Positions 1 to 7,879 of a stretch of 64,000 bases of DNA are shown here, in pieces (within the stretch, counting starts at the first letter, position 1; the number at the start of each line of letters is the position of its first letter). The DNA lies in the NCBI RefSeq assembly GCF_900094795.1, contig NZ_FMBC01000016.1, positions 1 through 64,000 on the forward strand, in the 5' to 3' direction. The DNA is from Kosakonia oryziphila (lineage in GTDB: Bacteria > Pseudomonadota > Gammaproteobacteria > Enterobacterales > Enterobacteriaceae). The position numbers and the translations under genes were made by a program. The notes under the pieces are model-generated. The model did no database searches. It had not been told where the DNA came from and saw only the letters and a list, made by a program, of their open reading frames with translations.

Positions 1-1
1 A

Positions 2-79
2 TCACTGAACAATATGACGCCGGAGGAGTATCGACAGCACCATTATTTGGCCGGGATCTCAAAAAATGCATGGAACTAA
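2..79 (+). mobile_element. IS3-family transposase OrfB, C-terminal tail (partial)
   Basis: The first bases read in frame as the last 25 codons of an IS3-family OrfB transposase, ending in LAGISKNAWN and a TAA stop. The piece SLNNMTPEEYR is the usual end of the DDE integrase core in this family. The rest of the gene lies left of the window, so I cannot tell whether the element is intact. No terminal inverted repeat was recognised just downstream, so it may be a remnant. It marks the island as a place where mobile DNA collects. Confidence 0.75.
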
Positions 80-667
80 AACGGGTCTATTTACAAAACG
101 TCGCGCATTGCAGAGAGCTATTACCTATATTACTAAGGTTGATACGGCTGTTCGTTTGAGTTTGCCACAAGGAGCCCGTACTTTTGGGCGCAGTGAATGT
201 ATTTTACAAACAGGGAAAAAAAGAGGAAGACCAAGGGATTATCCCCCTCTTAACTCCACCCCATAACAAGAATTTTACATGTACAAATCTGCAATTCTAT
301 CTGACCTATATTTCTGAAAGATAAAATATAAAAGAATCTTAAGCATTGGTTGTTTTTTGAGTCAAAAGGAAATCGTATTTATTTTATTAATTATACTCTA
401 GACACAATTTAAAATTATTGACTAATATTTTACATACCAAAACAATACAAATTAAACATCACCAAGCATCATATTAACAAACTACTTTAAAATCTCACGC
501 CGAGATATTACCTAGTGTATAACTTATTTTTCCGTTATACTCCGAGTGAAAATTTCATATAATCCTCATAAATAACATTGCTTACATTTAGTCCGATACT
601 CAATAGCTATACTGGTGTAGTTCATTAAAACCACCCTACATGTTGATAGCTTGTAGCATATAAAAAA
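80..667. other. AT-rich intergenic stretch of the island
   Basis: This gap lies between the transposase tail and the end of mcrC and is strongly AT-rich. A 66-codon open frame from 66 to 266 overlaps the transposase stop, has no convincing ribosome binding site and resembles no family I know, so I do not call it. No tRNA, repeat array or clear terminator was seen. Confidence 0.5.
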
Positions 668-1954
668 TCAAGCAACTTCCTTATCATGAGTTATTAAACT
701 TAAAAAATCAAAAATCATTTTTTCAGTATTTTCAAGGAGGCTGTTATAAATATTAATCTTATAATGGTAGAATTTTATTCCAGTAGATATCTCACCAACA
801 TATTCCATTCCTCCTACACCATTAGTAGCAGGAGATATCCAGAAAGCAAGTGGTGAATTTAAAGCAATGGCATGACTTATAACCTGATAGCGATCAGACT
901 CATCTATTCTAGGTTTATATTTTACTTCTCCAATAGCTACTACTTTCCTATCTTTTCCAAATCGATAAATCAAGTCAGGTTTGATAGGAAATCGCTTATT
1001 ATCCTGAAAAAGAGAGACTTGATGTTTTGGATTATTACCATCAAGCACGGTTATTTTTTTATCTTTAAAAGCAGATCGAAATGAGTTCCTGATAAAATTT
1101 TCAAATATGGTATCAAGAGAAAAAAGGAAAGATGGCATTCTACATCCCTTTTCACCATATAAAAACCCTACACGTCTATATCCTAAGAATATAGAATAAA
1201 CACTTAACGCACCAAAATAATACTCCTGGCTCCATTTTGGTAAATCATCACACAGCACAATATCATTCGGATAAAACGACTCTGAATGAACATAATCCAA
1301 TACCATTAAAGCTTCTTTCAAAATACTTTTTTCATCTACCAATTCTTTATTTTGAGAAAGTATTTTCAAAAAAGATACACAGGCGCTCTTAATAACTCCA
1401 TTTATCCTGACATTTTTAGTAAAATCAAAAAAATTTGAATACGAATAAAACTCCTGACCTTTTGCTATAAATCTGTTTAATGTTTTTCCAATGTCTATTT
1501 TGGGCCTACAGTAACCCTCAAGAGATATCTCTTTATAATCTCTGAAAAAGCCTACTCTAAGAATTTCTTTTAAAAAGAAACAAAAGCTTTTAATTAATAT
1601 TAAATGTGGAGTTATTGTTTCTAAACTTTGATATCCTCGCAACACTGGTAAAATGCGAGAATAACTTTCGTCAGCAATTGATAGCATTTCCCAAAAGTTA
1701 TTTATCGGGAATTTTGGTTTGAGGTTAAGTGCTATTCTATCAGTTAAAGGCAAATAACCTATAAGCCCTAAAGCCCTTAATTCGACACCTTCACTTAACT
1801 CACGTAAATCTATCGCTGATAAAGCACGGGTTTCAGGCAATAGCAAAGAATATCCTCTAGAATCGAAAAGGTCAGTTCTTTGAAAAAGCCTAGCCTCTCT
1901 TTCGTGGATTTCTATTACTTTCATTGACTTGCCTATTGAATTATATTCAAGCAT
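668..1954 (-). CDS. mcrC: McrC-like restriction endonuclease subunit
   Basis: Nuclease partner of the McrB-like GTPase encoded just upstream. The 428-residue protein has the McrC layout: an N-terminal region (VIEIHEREARLFQRTDLF), a long helical middle, and a C-terminal PD-(D/E)xK core seen as KPDLIYRFGK followed by VAIGEVKYKP, so Asp, Glu and Lys of the catalytic site are present. The ATG at 1954 overlaps the mcrB stop in ATGCTTGA, suggesting coupled translation; a second in-frame ATG at 1924 is an alternative start. In the family, McrC is recruited by the GTP-driven McrB ring and cuts DNA. Here a methyltransferase gene lies in the same operon, so the target may be unmodified sites rather than methylated DNA. 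AT-rich composition suggests acquisition by transfer. Confidence 0.85.
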   Translation of the reverse strand: MLEYNSIGKSMKVIEIHEREARLFQRTDLFDSRGYSLLLPETRALSAIDLRELSEGVELRALGLIGYLPLTDRIALNLKPKFPINNFWEMLSIADESYSRILPVLRGYQSLETITPHLILIKSFCFFLKEILRVGFFRDYKEISLEGYCRPKIDIGKTLNRFIAKGQEFYSYSNFFDFTKNVRINGVIKSACVSFLKILSQNKELVDEKSILKEALMVLDYVHSESFYPNDIVLCDDLPKWSQEYYFGALSVYSIFLGYRRVGFLYGEKGCRMPSFLFSLDTIFENFIRNSFRSAFKDKKITVLDGNNPKHQVSLFQDNKRFPIKPDLIYRFGKDRKVVAIGEVKYKPRIDESDRYQVISHAIALNSPLAFWISPATNGVGGMEYVGEISTGIKFYHYKINIYNSLLENTEKMIFDFLSLITHDKEVA

Positions 1955-3521
1955 CTTCACCGCCAATAAAATCAGGTTCATCCGCTCTTATTTTAAGAAG
2001 ACTCTCTACCTCTCCTTCAACTGAAATGTATGAATTTTTATCATGTAGCAATGTTCTCTTAAGTGCTGGTCGTATCTTGCCCATCCAGATCGCAGAAAGA
2101 TCGTTTAAATCACGAACACCTAAAAAACTAGAATGTCCATACCCGTATGGGAAGACCTCATTAAGTATGGTAAATAGTTGAATAGTTCTTTTACAAACAT
2201 TTTCGTCTACACCTTCTGTTTCGAGATGGTTTTGAAGGATAGCTTTATCAGGATCCATTTCATAGACCCAGAAACGTCTCAATAAGGCATCATCTAAATC
2301 TATCACAGAGCGATCATAAGGATTTGCAGTAGCAATAAGGATTAAATTATCAGGAATACTAATCCTTTCTCCTGAGTAAGGAAGAGTAAATTCGATATTT
2401 CTATACGTTGATTCGATATATGTAAGAACCTCCCCAAAAATCCTTGCAACATCACCTCTATTTAACTCGTCAATAACCATTACATACTTATTCTTTGGGT
2501 CTTTTCTTGCATTCTCAGCAAAATTCAAAAACACTCGCTTAGATAATTCATATTTAACCTTTCCATCTTCCTCTGTATATTTAGGACGAAAGCCCTCAAT
2601 AAAATCATCATAACTAATCGCAGGATGAAATTGCAAAAAGATATTTCTTGCAGGATCCATGTTTGATATTTCTTCCGCGATAAGACGAGCATAACGTGTT
2701 TTCCCTGTCCCAGGAGGTCCTGCCAATAAAAATGCCAGTGCAGAACCATTATCGATCAACGACAGCATTGATGAATATAAAGGATCATCTGAACCAATTT
2801 TAGACTTAGACTCACTTTCTCTTTCATCACTAACTTTTGGTGCTGTCAAATAAGCATAAAGCTTAGGAGATAGTTCTTGAAGATAAGTTTCATTACTAGG
2901 CCTCTCATCCAGAAGTTGAGGCCAAGGTAACTCAGGCTGACTGATTTTAAATCTATTTCTGTAGGGAGGTTTAAAACTATCTAAATTAAGATGTTCTTGT
3001 AATAAGACCTCCATTAATTCAGACCAAGAAGATACCTGGTCGGGAACCCCTTCAAAAGCAAAGAGCCATACTAATAAATCTTCAAATAAAAAATCTGGTG
3101 GGATCTCAATCTCAAATTGTTGTTGAAATGAGCCAGTTAACTTAGTAACCGCTTTTTCCCCTTCAATTAATCCTTGAAGTCTCATTTCCCTATAACCACG
3201 GGAGGAGAATAAATTTCCCCACATTTTAGTATCTTGCCGTATCATATAATCACCGGCAAAGTTCCCACGATCCCAAGCAATCCCTTTTAGTCGAGGCCGT
3301 AGTAAATTGTTACCTTTAGATGTTGGTGGAATACCAATACGAGCCCCGCTAAAATAACGATCTAAAAACTGGTCTGTTCCCAGTTTTTTCGACATATCAA
3401 CAAAATTCTCTATACCTATATCATTCGCAGCAAAAACAAATGACGGTAAAAGCCAATTAGCACTTACCTTTTCTAGCCTTTCGATACATACTTTTATTGT
3501 TGATATGTCGAAATATTTCAT
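1947..3521 (-). CDS. mcrB: McrB-like AAA+ GTPase, restriction motor subunit
   Basis: Motor and specificity subunit of a McrBC-type nuclease, 524 residues. The C-terminal half is an AAA+ domain: Walker A GPPGTGKTRYARLI, Walker B VMVIDELNRGDVARIFGEV, and ATANPYDRSVIDLDDALLRRF at the place of the McrB signature MNTADRS (NTAD becomes NPYD). The N-terminal ~250 residues should recognise DNA; I do not recognise the fold from sequence, and it does not read like the E. coli McrB N-terminal domain. The gene starts 14 bases after the methyltransferase stop and overlaps mcrC, so the three genes form one operon. McrB homologues also serve as R1 in LlaJI-type restriction-modification systems, which fits this context. 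The cognate site is unknown. Confidence 0.85.
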   Translation of the reverse strand: MKYFDISTIKVCIERLEKVSANWLLPSFVFAANDIGIENFVDMSKKLGTDQFLDRYFSGARIGIPPTSKGNNLLRPRLKGIAWDRGNFAGDYMIRQDTKMWGNLFSSRGYREMRLQGLIEGEKAVTKLTGSFQQQFEIEIPPDFLFEDLLVWLFAFEGVPDQVSSWSELMEVLLQEHLNLDSFKPPYRNRFKISQPELPWPQLLDERPSNETYLQELSPKLYAYLTAPKVSDERESESKSKIGSDDPLYSSMLSLIDNGSALAFLLAGPPGTGKTRYARLIAEEISNMDPARNIFLQFHPAISYDDFIEGFRPKYTEEDGKVKYELSKRVFLNFAENARKDPKNKYVMVIDELNRGDVARIFGEVLTYIESTYRNIEFTLPYSGERISIPDNLILIATANPYDRSVIDLDDALLRRFWVYEMDPDKAILQNHLETEGVDENVCKRTIQLFTILNEVFPYGYGHSSFLGVRDLNDLSAIWMGKIRPALKRTLLHDKNSYISVEGEVESLLKIRADEPDFIGGEDA

Positions 3522-3535
3522 GCTAACCCCTTTAT

Positions 3536-4552
3536 TTATTTAGCTTTTCCTGGTTTTCTGAAATTTAACCGATTACCTGCCCAATTGTCCCACTCAGTTG
3601 AGGATTGCCCAATAGTATTAGACAAACTTGACCAAGGTGTATCCTGAAGTCCATCAGCTTTCAACGTCTCTTTTATAGAGCGAATATATTCATTGCTCAT
3701 ATCCACCCCCACAACGTTTCGATCATTTGCTAAAGCTGAAAGTATCGTAGTTCCACTTCCCACAAATGGATCTAGAACATGCCCTCCAACTGGACTAGCC
3801 ACTTCTATGCATCTACGGGCTAATTCCATAGGGAATGAGGCATTATGCTTGGCACGACGAGAACGTTCAATCGGTATATTCCAGACATCCTCTTCAATTA
3901 ATTTCGAACGGTCAAAACTATAAAAACGGTTTTTTGTAAACATGAAAATAAATTCATACTGACGATAAGGTCGATCTCTTGCAGTCGGCTCAACGAAAGC
4001 ATTGCAACGATTCCAGATAATATTACTGCGAAGAGTCCATCCTCTAGCTTGCATTGCAAATGCTACTTTCCAAGGAATGCCAATCATGCTTTTCTTCGGA
4101 ATGTCCCAACCACTAACATCTACAGCTCTAACCTTTTTCCTTAAAAAATTCCTTGATGCACAGCGTGGGTCACTACCATGGGGTTGTCCATTACCAGAGT
4201 AGTAAGTATCACCAATATTTAAAAAGAAAACACCTTCGGGATGAAGCGTACGCTTAACTTCATCAAAAACTGTCATGAGTTGTTCTACATAAGCGTCAAC
4301 GGAGTCTTCATGACCCAGTTGTCCGTCATAGCCATAATCTCTTACCCAATAATACGGCGGTGATGTTACCGCTACATTGAAAACATCTGACGGAAGCATA
4401 CGAAGCGAAGATGCAGCATCACCTTCAATCAACCCTGCTACCCGCCCTTCTTCTGTCGTATAAGCCTTACATTTAGGCTCTGGAAGCAGTCCCGAAAGCT
4501 CTACTTCCGAGCTATCATCGTTCAGCTCAAGTGCAGTGATGTTTGAACGCAT
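3536..4552 (-). CDS. Beta-class DNA methyltransferase, probably N4-cytosine type
   Basis: DNA modification enzyme of 338 residues and first gene of the mcrBC-like operon. Motif IV is TSPPYYWVRDYG near residue 65, and motif I, the SAM-binding site, is VLDPFVGSGTT near residue 260. This circular order defines the beta class, and SPPY is typical of N4-cytosine enzymes, although some N6-adenine enzymes carry it too. The ATG at 4552 is preceded by AGGA with a 6-base spacer; a TTG two codons upstream is less likely. A methyltransferase beside McrBC-like genes implies protection of host sites, as in LlaJI-type systems. The recognition sequence cannot be read from the protein. Confidence 0.85.
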   Translation of the reverse strand: MRSNITALELNDDSSEVELSGLLPEPKCKAYTTEEGRVAGLIEGDAASSLRMLPSDVFNVAVTSPPYYWVRDYGYDGQLGHEDSVDAYVEQLMTVFDEVKRTLHPEGVFFLNIGDTYYSGNGQPHGSDPRCASRNFLRKKVRAVDVSGWDIPKKSMIGIPWKVAFAMQARGWTLRSNIIWNRCNAFVEPTARDRPYRQYEFIFMFTKNRFYSFDRSKLIEEDVWNIPIERSRRAKHNASFPMELARRCIEVASPVGGHVLDPFVGSGTTILSALANDRNVVGVDMSNEYIRSIKETLKADGLQDTPWSSLSNTIGQSSTEWDNWAGNRLNFRKPGKAK

Positions 4553-4680
4553 TTTCAATCCTCAATTACTATCATTCTAGCGCCCAAACGCAGCACTAGA
4601 AATAAATCTTTTAAAAACATATAGCTAACCATCAATATGTTTTAGACGAATTTTAAATAAACTGTATATAAAAACAGTAT

Positions 4681-5967
4681 TTAAGCATACACATCCTTGC
4701 CCCTTTTATCCATATTGGCTCTTTTGGCAAAATCGAAAGGAGTTGTATAACTATTTCTATTAAAATCCAAAAAATCTGCCCACCATTGTAGCATTAGCTT
4801 TCTCTCATCCAAATGCTCAGCTTTATGAATGTATGCCGCTCGCACTGAGTTACGCTCCATATGGCTCATCTGACGTTCTACAGCATCCCTCGACCACAAC
4901 CCTGATTCGATCAACGAACTACACGCCATCGTTCTGAAGCCATGCCCGCAAACCTCAACCTTCGTGTCGTATCCCATCACGCGCAGTGCCTTGTTCACTG
5001 TGTTTTCACTCATCGGTTTACGAGGGTTGTGATCTCCCACGAAAACAAAATCACGATCGCCACTAAGCTTGTTAACCTCTTTAAGGATTGCTAACGCTTG
5101 GCGAGATAACGGCACCAAATGGGGTGTCCGCATTTTCGAGCCACGCTGTGAATGCTTCACCCCTTCGATAGCTTCTCGCTCAGCCGGGATTGTCCACATT
5201 GCCCTTTCAAAATCAATCTCGGACCAACGGGCAAAGCGCAACTCACTAGAACGAATAAATATTAATAACGTGAGCTCAACAGCCAGACGGGTTAAAGGCC
5301 GTCCGGTGTAGCTATCAATTCGGTGGAGTAGTTCAGGTAAGCGTTTCAGTTCAAGTGCTGGTCGATGGACACGATTACTTGAAGCAACTGCCCCAGCCAT
5401 CTCCTGAGCAGGATTGTAATCGATCAAACCGCTTTGCACTGCATAACGCATAATCGCATTGGTACGCTGCTGAAGACGCGAAGCTACTTCAAGACGCCCT
5501 GTAGCCTCAACTACTTTGATAGGAACAAGGAGATCGCGCGTACTAAAACTATCAATACTTCGCTTCCCAATCGCTGGGAACAAATTATCTTCCAGGCTCT
5601 TCAACACCCGTCGACTATGTTCCTCTGACCATTTCTTGTTAGTTGCATGCCACTCTCTGGCAACTGACTCAAAGGTAATGGCCTCTTTCGCCAGCTCCTC
5701 CTTTACAGCACGCTTATGCTCGCGAGGATCGATACCAGCAGCAACAAGCTTTCTGGCCTCTTCCCTCTTCTGCCTCGCATCGGCTAGTGATGTTTCAGGA
5801 TAAACACCAAACGCCATCAAGTGTTGCTTGCCACCGAAGCGAAAGCGGAACCGCCAGTATTTTGAGCCGTTGGGGTGAATCAGCAAAAACATGCCATCCC
5901 CATCAACTAGGGTGTACTCCTTTTCCTGCGGTTTTGCAGAACGCACTTTGATATCTGTCAGAGCCAT
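4681..5967 (-). CDS. intB: Tyrosine site-specific integrase, P4/intB type
   Basis: Integrase of the leuX island, 428 residues, full family length. The N-terminal DUF4102 arm-binding domain (LTDIKVRSAKPQEKEYTLVD) is followed by a SAM-like core-binding domain and a C-terminal catalytic domain. That domain carries Arg in FIRSSELRFARW, the HGFRTMACSSL box, the QMSHMERNSVRAAYIH region with catalytic His and Tyr, and no visible break. AGGAG sits just before the ATG at 5967. The gene lies 200 bases from the 3' end of leuX, the standard position for an element that integrates into the tRNA 3' end. The matching far attachment site is outside the window, to the left. Confidence 0.93.
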   Translation of the reverse strand: MALTDIKVRSAKPQEKEYTLVDGDGMFLLIHPNGSKYWRFRFRFGGKQHLMAFGVYPETSLADARQKREEARKLVAAGIDPREHKRAVKEELAKEAITFESVAREWHATNKKWSEEHSRRVLKSLEDNLFPAIGKRSIDSFSTRDLLVPIKVVEATGRLEVASRLQQRTNAIMRYAVQSGLIDYNPAQEMAGAVASSNRVHRPALELKRLPELLHRIDSYTGRPLTRLAVELTLLIFIRSSELRFARWSEIDFERAMWTIPAEREAIEGVKHSQRGSKMRTPHLVPLSRQALAILKEVNKLSGDRDFVFVGDHNPRKPMSENTVNKALRVMGYDTKVEVCGHGFRTMACSSLIESGLWSRDAVERQMSHMERNSVRAAYIHKAEHLDERKLMLQWWADFLDFNRNSYTTPFDFAKRANMDKRGKDVYA

Positions 5968-6129
5968 AAAAGTTCTCCTTCCATGTGCCGCTGTGAGTAT
6001 ACAACCATTATCGAACCAGCATATATACTCGGTTCTATACTCACAAGCGACTTGATGTGGGTTGACTCAGATTGACTACTGTTGAAAGGAAAATCGCGGA
6101 AAGCCTTGTATGACGGGGATTTCAGACAC

Positions 6130-6153
6130 AAAAAAAGACGTCCGTTGACGTCT
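6130..6153 (-). terminator. Intrinsic terminator of leuX
   Basis: On the minus strand a 7-bp perfect stem AGACGTC/GACGTCT with a 4-base loop is followed by seven Ts. It lies 14 bases past the leuX CCA end. Because it is beyond the tRNA, it may belong to the island side of the attachment junction. Confidence 0.75.
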
Positions 6154-6166
6154 ATTCATGTTCCGA

Positions 6167-6251
6167 TGGTGCCGAAGGCCGGACTCGAACCGGCACGTAT
6201 TTCTACGGTTGATTTTGAATCAACTGCGTCTACCGATTTCGCCACTTCGGC
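6167..6251 (-). tRNA. leuX: tRNA-Leu (anticodon CAA), island attachment site
   Basis: An 85-base tRNA reading GCCGAAGTGGCGAAATCGG at its 5' end, anticodon CAA inside GATTCAAAATC, a long class II variable arm, the T-loop GGTTCGAGTCC and an encoded CCA. It matches E. coli leuX, a well-known hotspot for pathogenicity and defence islands. Its 3' half serves as attB for P4-type integrases, and one such gene lies beside it here. The tRNA is intact after the insertion. Confidence 0.97.
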
Positions 6252-6278
6252 ACTGAAGGGGATGCGGAAACGTGTGGG

Positions 6279-6306
6279 ATTATACCTGCCGTTCGCGGCT
6301 ATGCAA
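6279..6306 (-). promoter_or_regulatory. leuX promoter
   Basis: On the minus strand TTGCAT and TATAAT are separated by 16 bases, 27 bases upstream of the mature tRNA 5' end. This is a near-consensus sigma-70 promoter at the expected distance for a tRNA gene. Confidence 0.7.
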
Positions 6307-6664
6307 GCCACGATCGCGTGTTCCGCTGCTAAGTGATGAAAAAACCAGCGTCGAGCCAAACTGTTGGCGTTTTCTCTTCCTGTCACAGCATGTTATCCGC
6401 TACATTAACCCCTCTTTCGAAATTCCCTGTTCCGTTGCTATCACGTTATTTACCATACTCGGCCTGTTGATTATTTATAAAATAGCGAAACGGCAATTTT
6501 TAATATATGATATTTTACTGCTCAGGTTGTCTATTTCATCTTCGCTAATTTGTCATATCGGTTAAAAGACCTATGACAACTAGCCTGTTTCATTTTTTTC
6601 ATTTCATTTAATACTTTGATGATTACCAGGCTCATTGACGAACACTATTACGTGGAGATGACGC
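6307..6664. other. Gap upstream of the LuxR-type regulator
   Basis: AT-rich stretch between the leuX promoter and the regulator. It presumably contains the regulator promoter, but no confident -35/-10 pair or palindrome could be fixed. Open frames here are short and unsupported. Confidence 0.4.
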
Positions 6665-7264
6665 ATGCATGTACTCATGATTGACAAGCAGTCGATATTT
6701 ATTGAAGGAATGGCATCAGTACTTTCGCAACTTATCCCAAATGTGAAGATCCGGGGGCTGAAAAATCAGAATGAAATTAATGGCACACTAAATGAATTTC
6801 CGGCATCACTAATTTTGCTGGATGGTGATGGAAATAAAACAGAGAGCCTTGAATTACTCGATACGCTGGCATTGCACCACCCAACTATTCCGGTGGTGAT
6901 GCTGATGAATAAATGCCAGCCGACATTGCTCAGGCAGTTCTTGCACCACCATGCGATTGCGTTTGTCAGGCGTGATTCACCGCCGGAGACCATCGCGCAG
7001 ACACTGCGTACTGCGGCGCTGGGGATGCTTTGCTTCCCGCAGGAAAGCATTCCCCTGCTGGATGGCGGGCACGGCGCGATTACGCGGCTCAGCGAGCGCC
7101 AGCGTGAAATCCTCAAGCTACTGGCTGCCGGGGAATCCAATAAGCAAATCAGCCGCCAGCTAAATATCAGCGCCGGTACGGTGAAAGCGCATCTGGAATC
7201 TATTTTCCGCCGTCTGAATGTGAATAACCGTACTCAAGCCGCGATGATGTATTCGGACGAATAG
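6665..7264 (+). CDS. LuxR/FixJ-type DNA-binding response regulator, atypical receiver
   Basis: A 199-residue transcription factor with an N-terminal receiver-like domain (1-120) and a C-terminal LuxR helix-turn-helix (LTRLSERQREILKLLAAGESNKQISRQLN region, residues 138-195). The receiver keeps one acidic pocket residue (MIDKQS) and an Asp in LILLDGDG. The usual Ser/Thr switch is replaced (VVMLMNK) and the conserved Lys is Arg (FVRRDSP), so phosphorylation control is doubtful, as in BglJ/YjjQ-like regulators. GTGGAG lies a few bases before the ATG. No sensor kinase is adjacent. It faces the DUF2589-lysozyme cassette across about 415 bases, so it is a candidate regulator of it, but that is inference. 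Confidence 0.75.
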   Translation: MHVLMIDKQSIFIEGMASVLSQLIPNVKIRGLKNQNEINGTLNEFPASLILLDGDGNKTESLELLDTLALHHPTIPVVMLMNKCQPTLLRQFLHHHAIAFVRRDSPPETIAQTLRTAALGMLCFPQESIPLLDGGHGAITRLSERQREILKLLAAGESNKQISRQLNISAGTVKAHLESIFRRLNVNNRTQAAMMYSDE

Positions 7265-7321
7265 CCCAGCCTGAATTTTTATTGATATTTAATTGCTGCT
7301 ACATGTCTCCTTTAGCAAATA

Positions 7322-7353
7322 CAGGAGCATTATGCCCGTGCATAATGCTCCTG
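7322..7353. repeat. Perfect 14-bp inverted repeat, terminator-like
   Basis: CAGGAGCATTATGC and its exact reverse complement flank the 4-base loop CCGT. The hairpin follows the regulator stop by 58 bases and sits between convergent genes. Neither strand has a proper T-run after it, so it may be a weak bidirectional terminator or mRNA 3'-end stabiliser. Confidence 0.6.
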
Positions 7354-7376
7354 CCAGAAATATTTTACGTCAGCAT

Positions 7377-7571
7377 TTACAGCAGCGCCGATACATTGTG
7401 ATTTTTATTTGGTGGGTGTTGTCTTGCGGGGTGCTCTGGAAGATGTCGTTTTTTTAACCACCAGCGTTTTCTCCTGCTTCTCATCTTTATGCATCGTGTG
7501 ATGGTAATAATAATGGCAATCACACCGAGATCTTTTTATATCCAGAACAGCAGTTGTTGTACCATTAGCAT
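7377..7571 (-). other. Possible decayed small membrane-protein frame
   Basis: One minus-strand frame reads MLMVQQLLFWI, then a TAA at 7536-7538, then KDLGVIAIIITITRC followed by a very basic tail (KMRSRRKRWWLKKR) to a stop at 7377. The joined frame looks like a small single-span membrane protein with one stop in it. There is no good ribosome binding site before the ATG at 7571. It may be chance. I record it because it directly follows the lysozyme cassette. Confidence 0.2.
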
Positions 7572-7679
7572 GGCATGAACAACAAACAGGGAAGATTGAG
7601 AAACCCTTGTACGGTAAACCCTGACGCGGTAATTAATGACCCAATGCGATACCACACAGGGATACCGGGCATGCGGGAG

Positions 7680-7823
7680 CTAATGGCTGATGATTACCCC
7701 TGCCGCCAGCCGACCGCACTGATGCAATGTTTTCGCTTGCCAGAAAAACGAGACGCTCAGCCTGCCAAATAACCCGGCGAACGCGGCCAGCCCCTGATTT
7801 AACATCTGAATACCATCAATCAT
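7680..7823 (-). CDS. Small ORF, 47 residues, unknown function
   Basis: A short frame on the same strand as, and 56 bases after, the barnase-fold gene. The ATG at 7823 is preceded by GGGAGG with an 8-base spacer, one of the better ribosome binding sites in the area, which is the main reason to call it. The peptide has a moderately hydrophobic, possibly amphipathic stretch (LNQGLAAFAGLFGRLSVSFFW) and a second mild one near the end (LAAGVIISH). That would suit a membrane-active peptide such as a small holin, but there is no recognisable holin motif. I do not know its function. Confidence 0.4.
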   Translation of the reverse strand: MIDGIQMLNQGLAAFAGLFGRLSVSFFWQAKTLHQCGRLAAGVIISH

Positions 7824-7843
7824 GGCAATCGCCTCCCGAACAA

Positions 7844-7871
7844 GCGGCCTCAACGAATGGCATGAGGCCGC
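7844..7871. repeat. Inverted repeat between barnase-fold gene and small ORF
   Basis: GCGGCCTC and GAGGCCGC, an exact 8-bp inverted repeat, flank a 12-base loop just upstream of the 47-codon ORF. No T-run follows, so it is more likely an mRNA structure than a strong terminator. Confidence 0.55.
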
Positions 7872-7879
7872 CGTACTGA

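Noticed and set aside
66-266. A 66-codon frame at the left edge
   Set aside because: It overlaps the transposase end, has no ribosome binding site and no recognised similarity.
7575-7772. A plus-strand 65-codon frame in the lysozyme-cassette region
   Set aside because: No ribosome binding site, odd composition, and it overlaps the better supported minus-strand small ORF.
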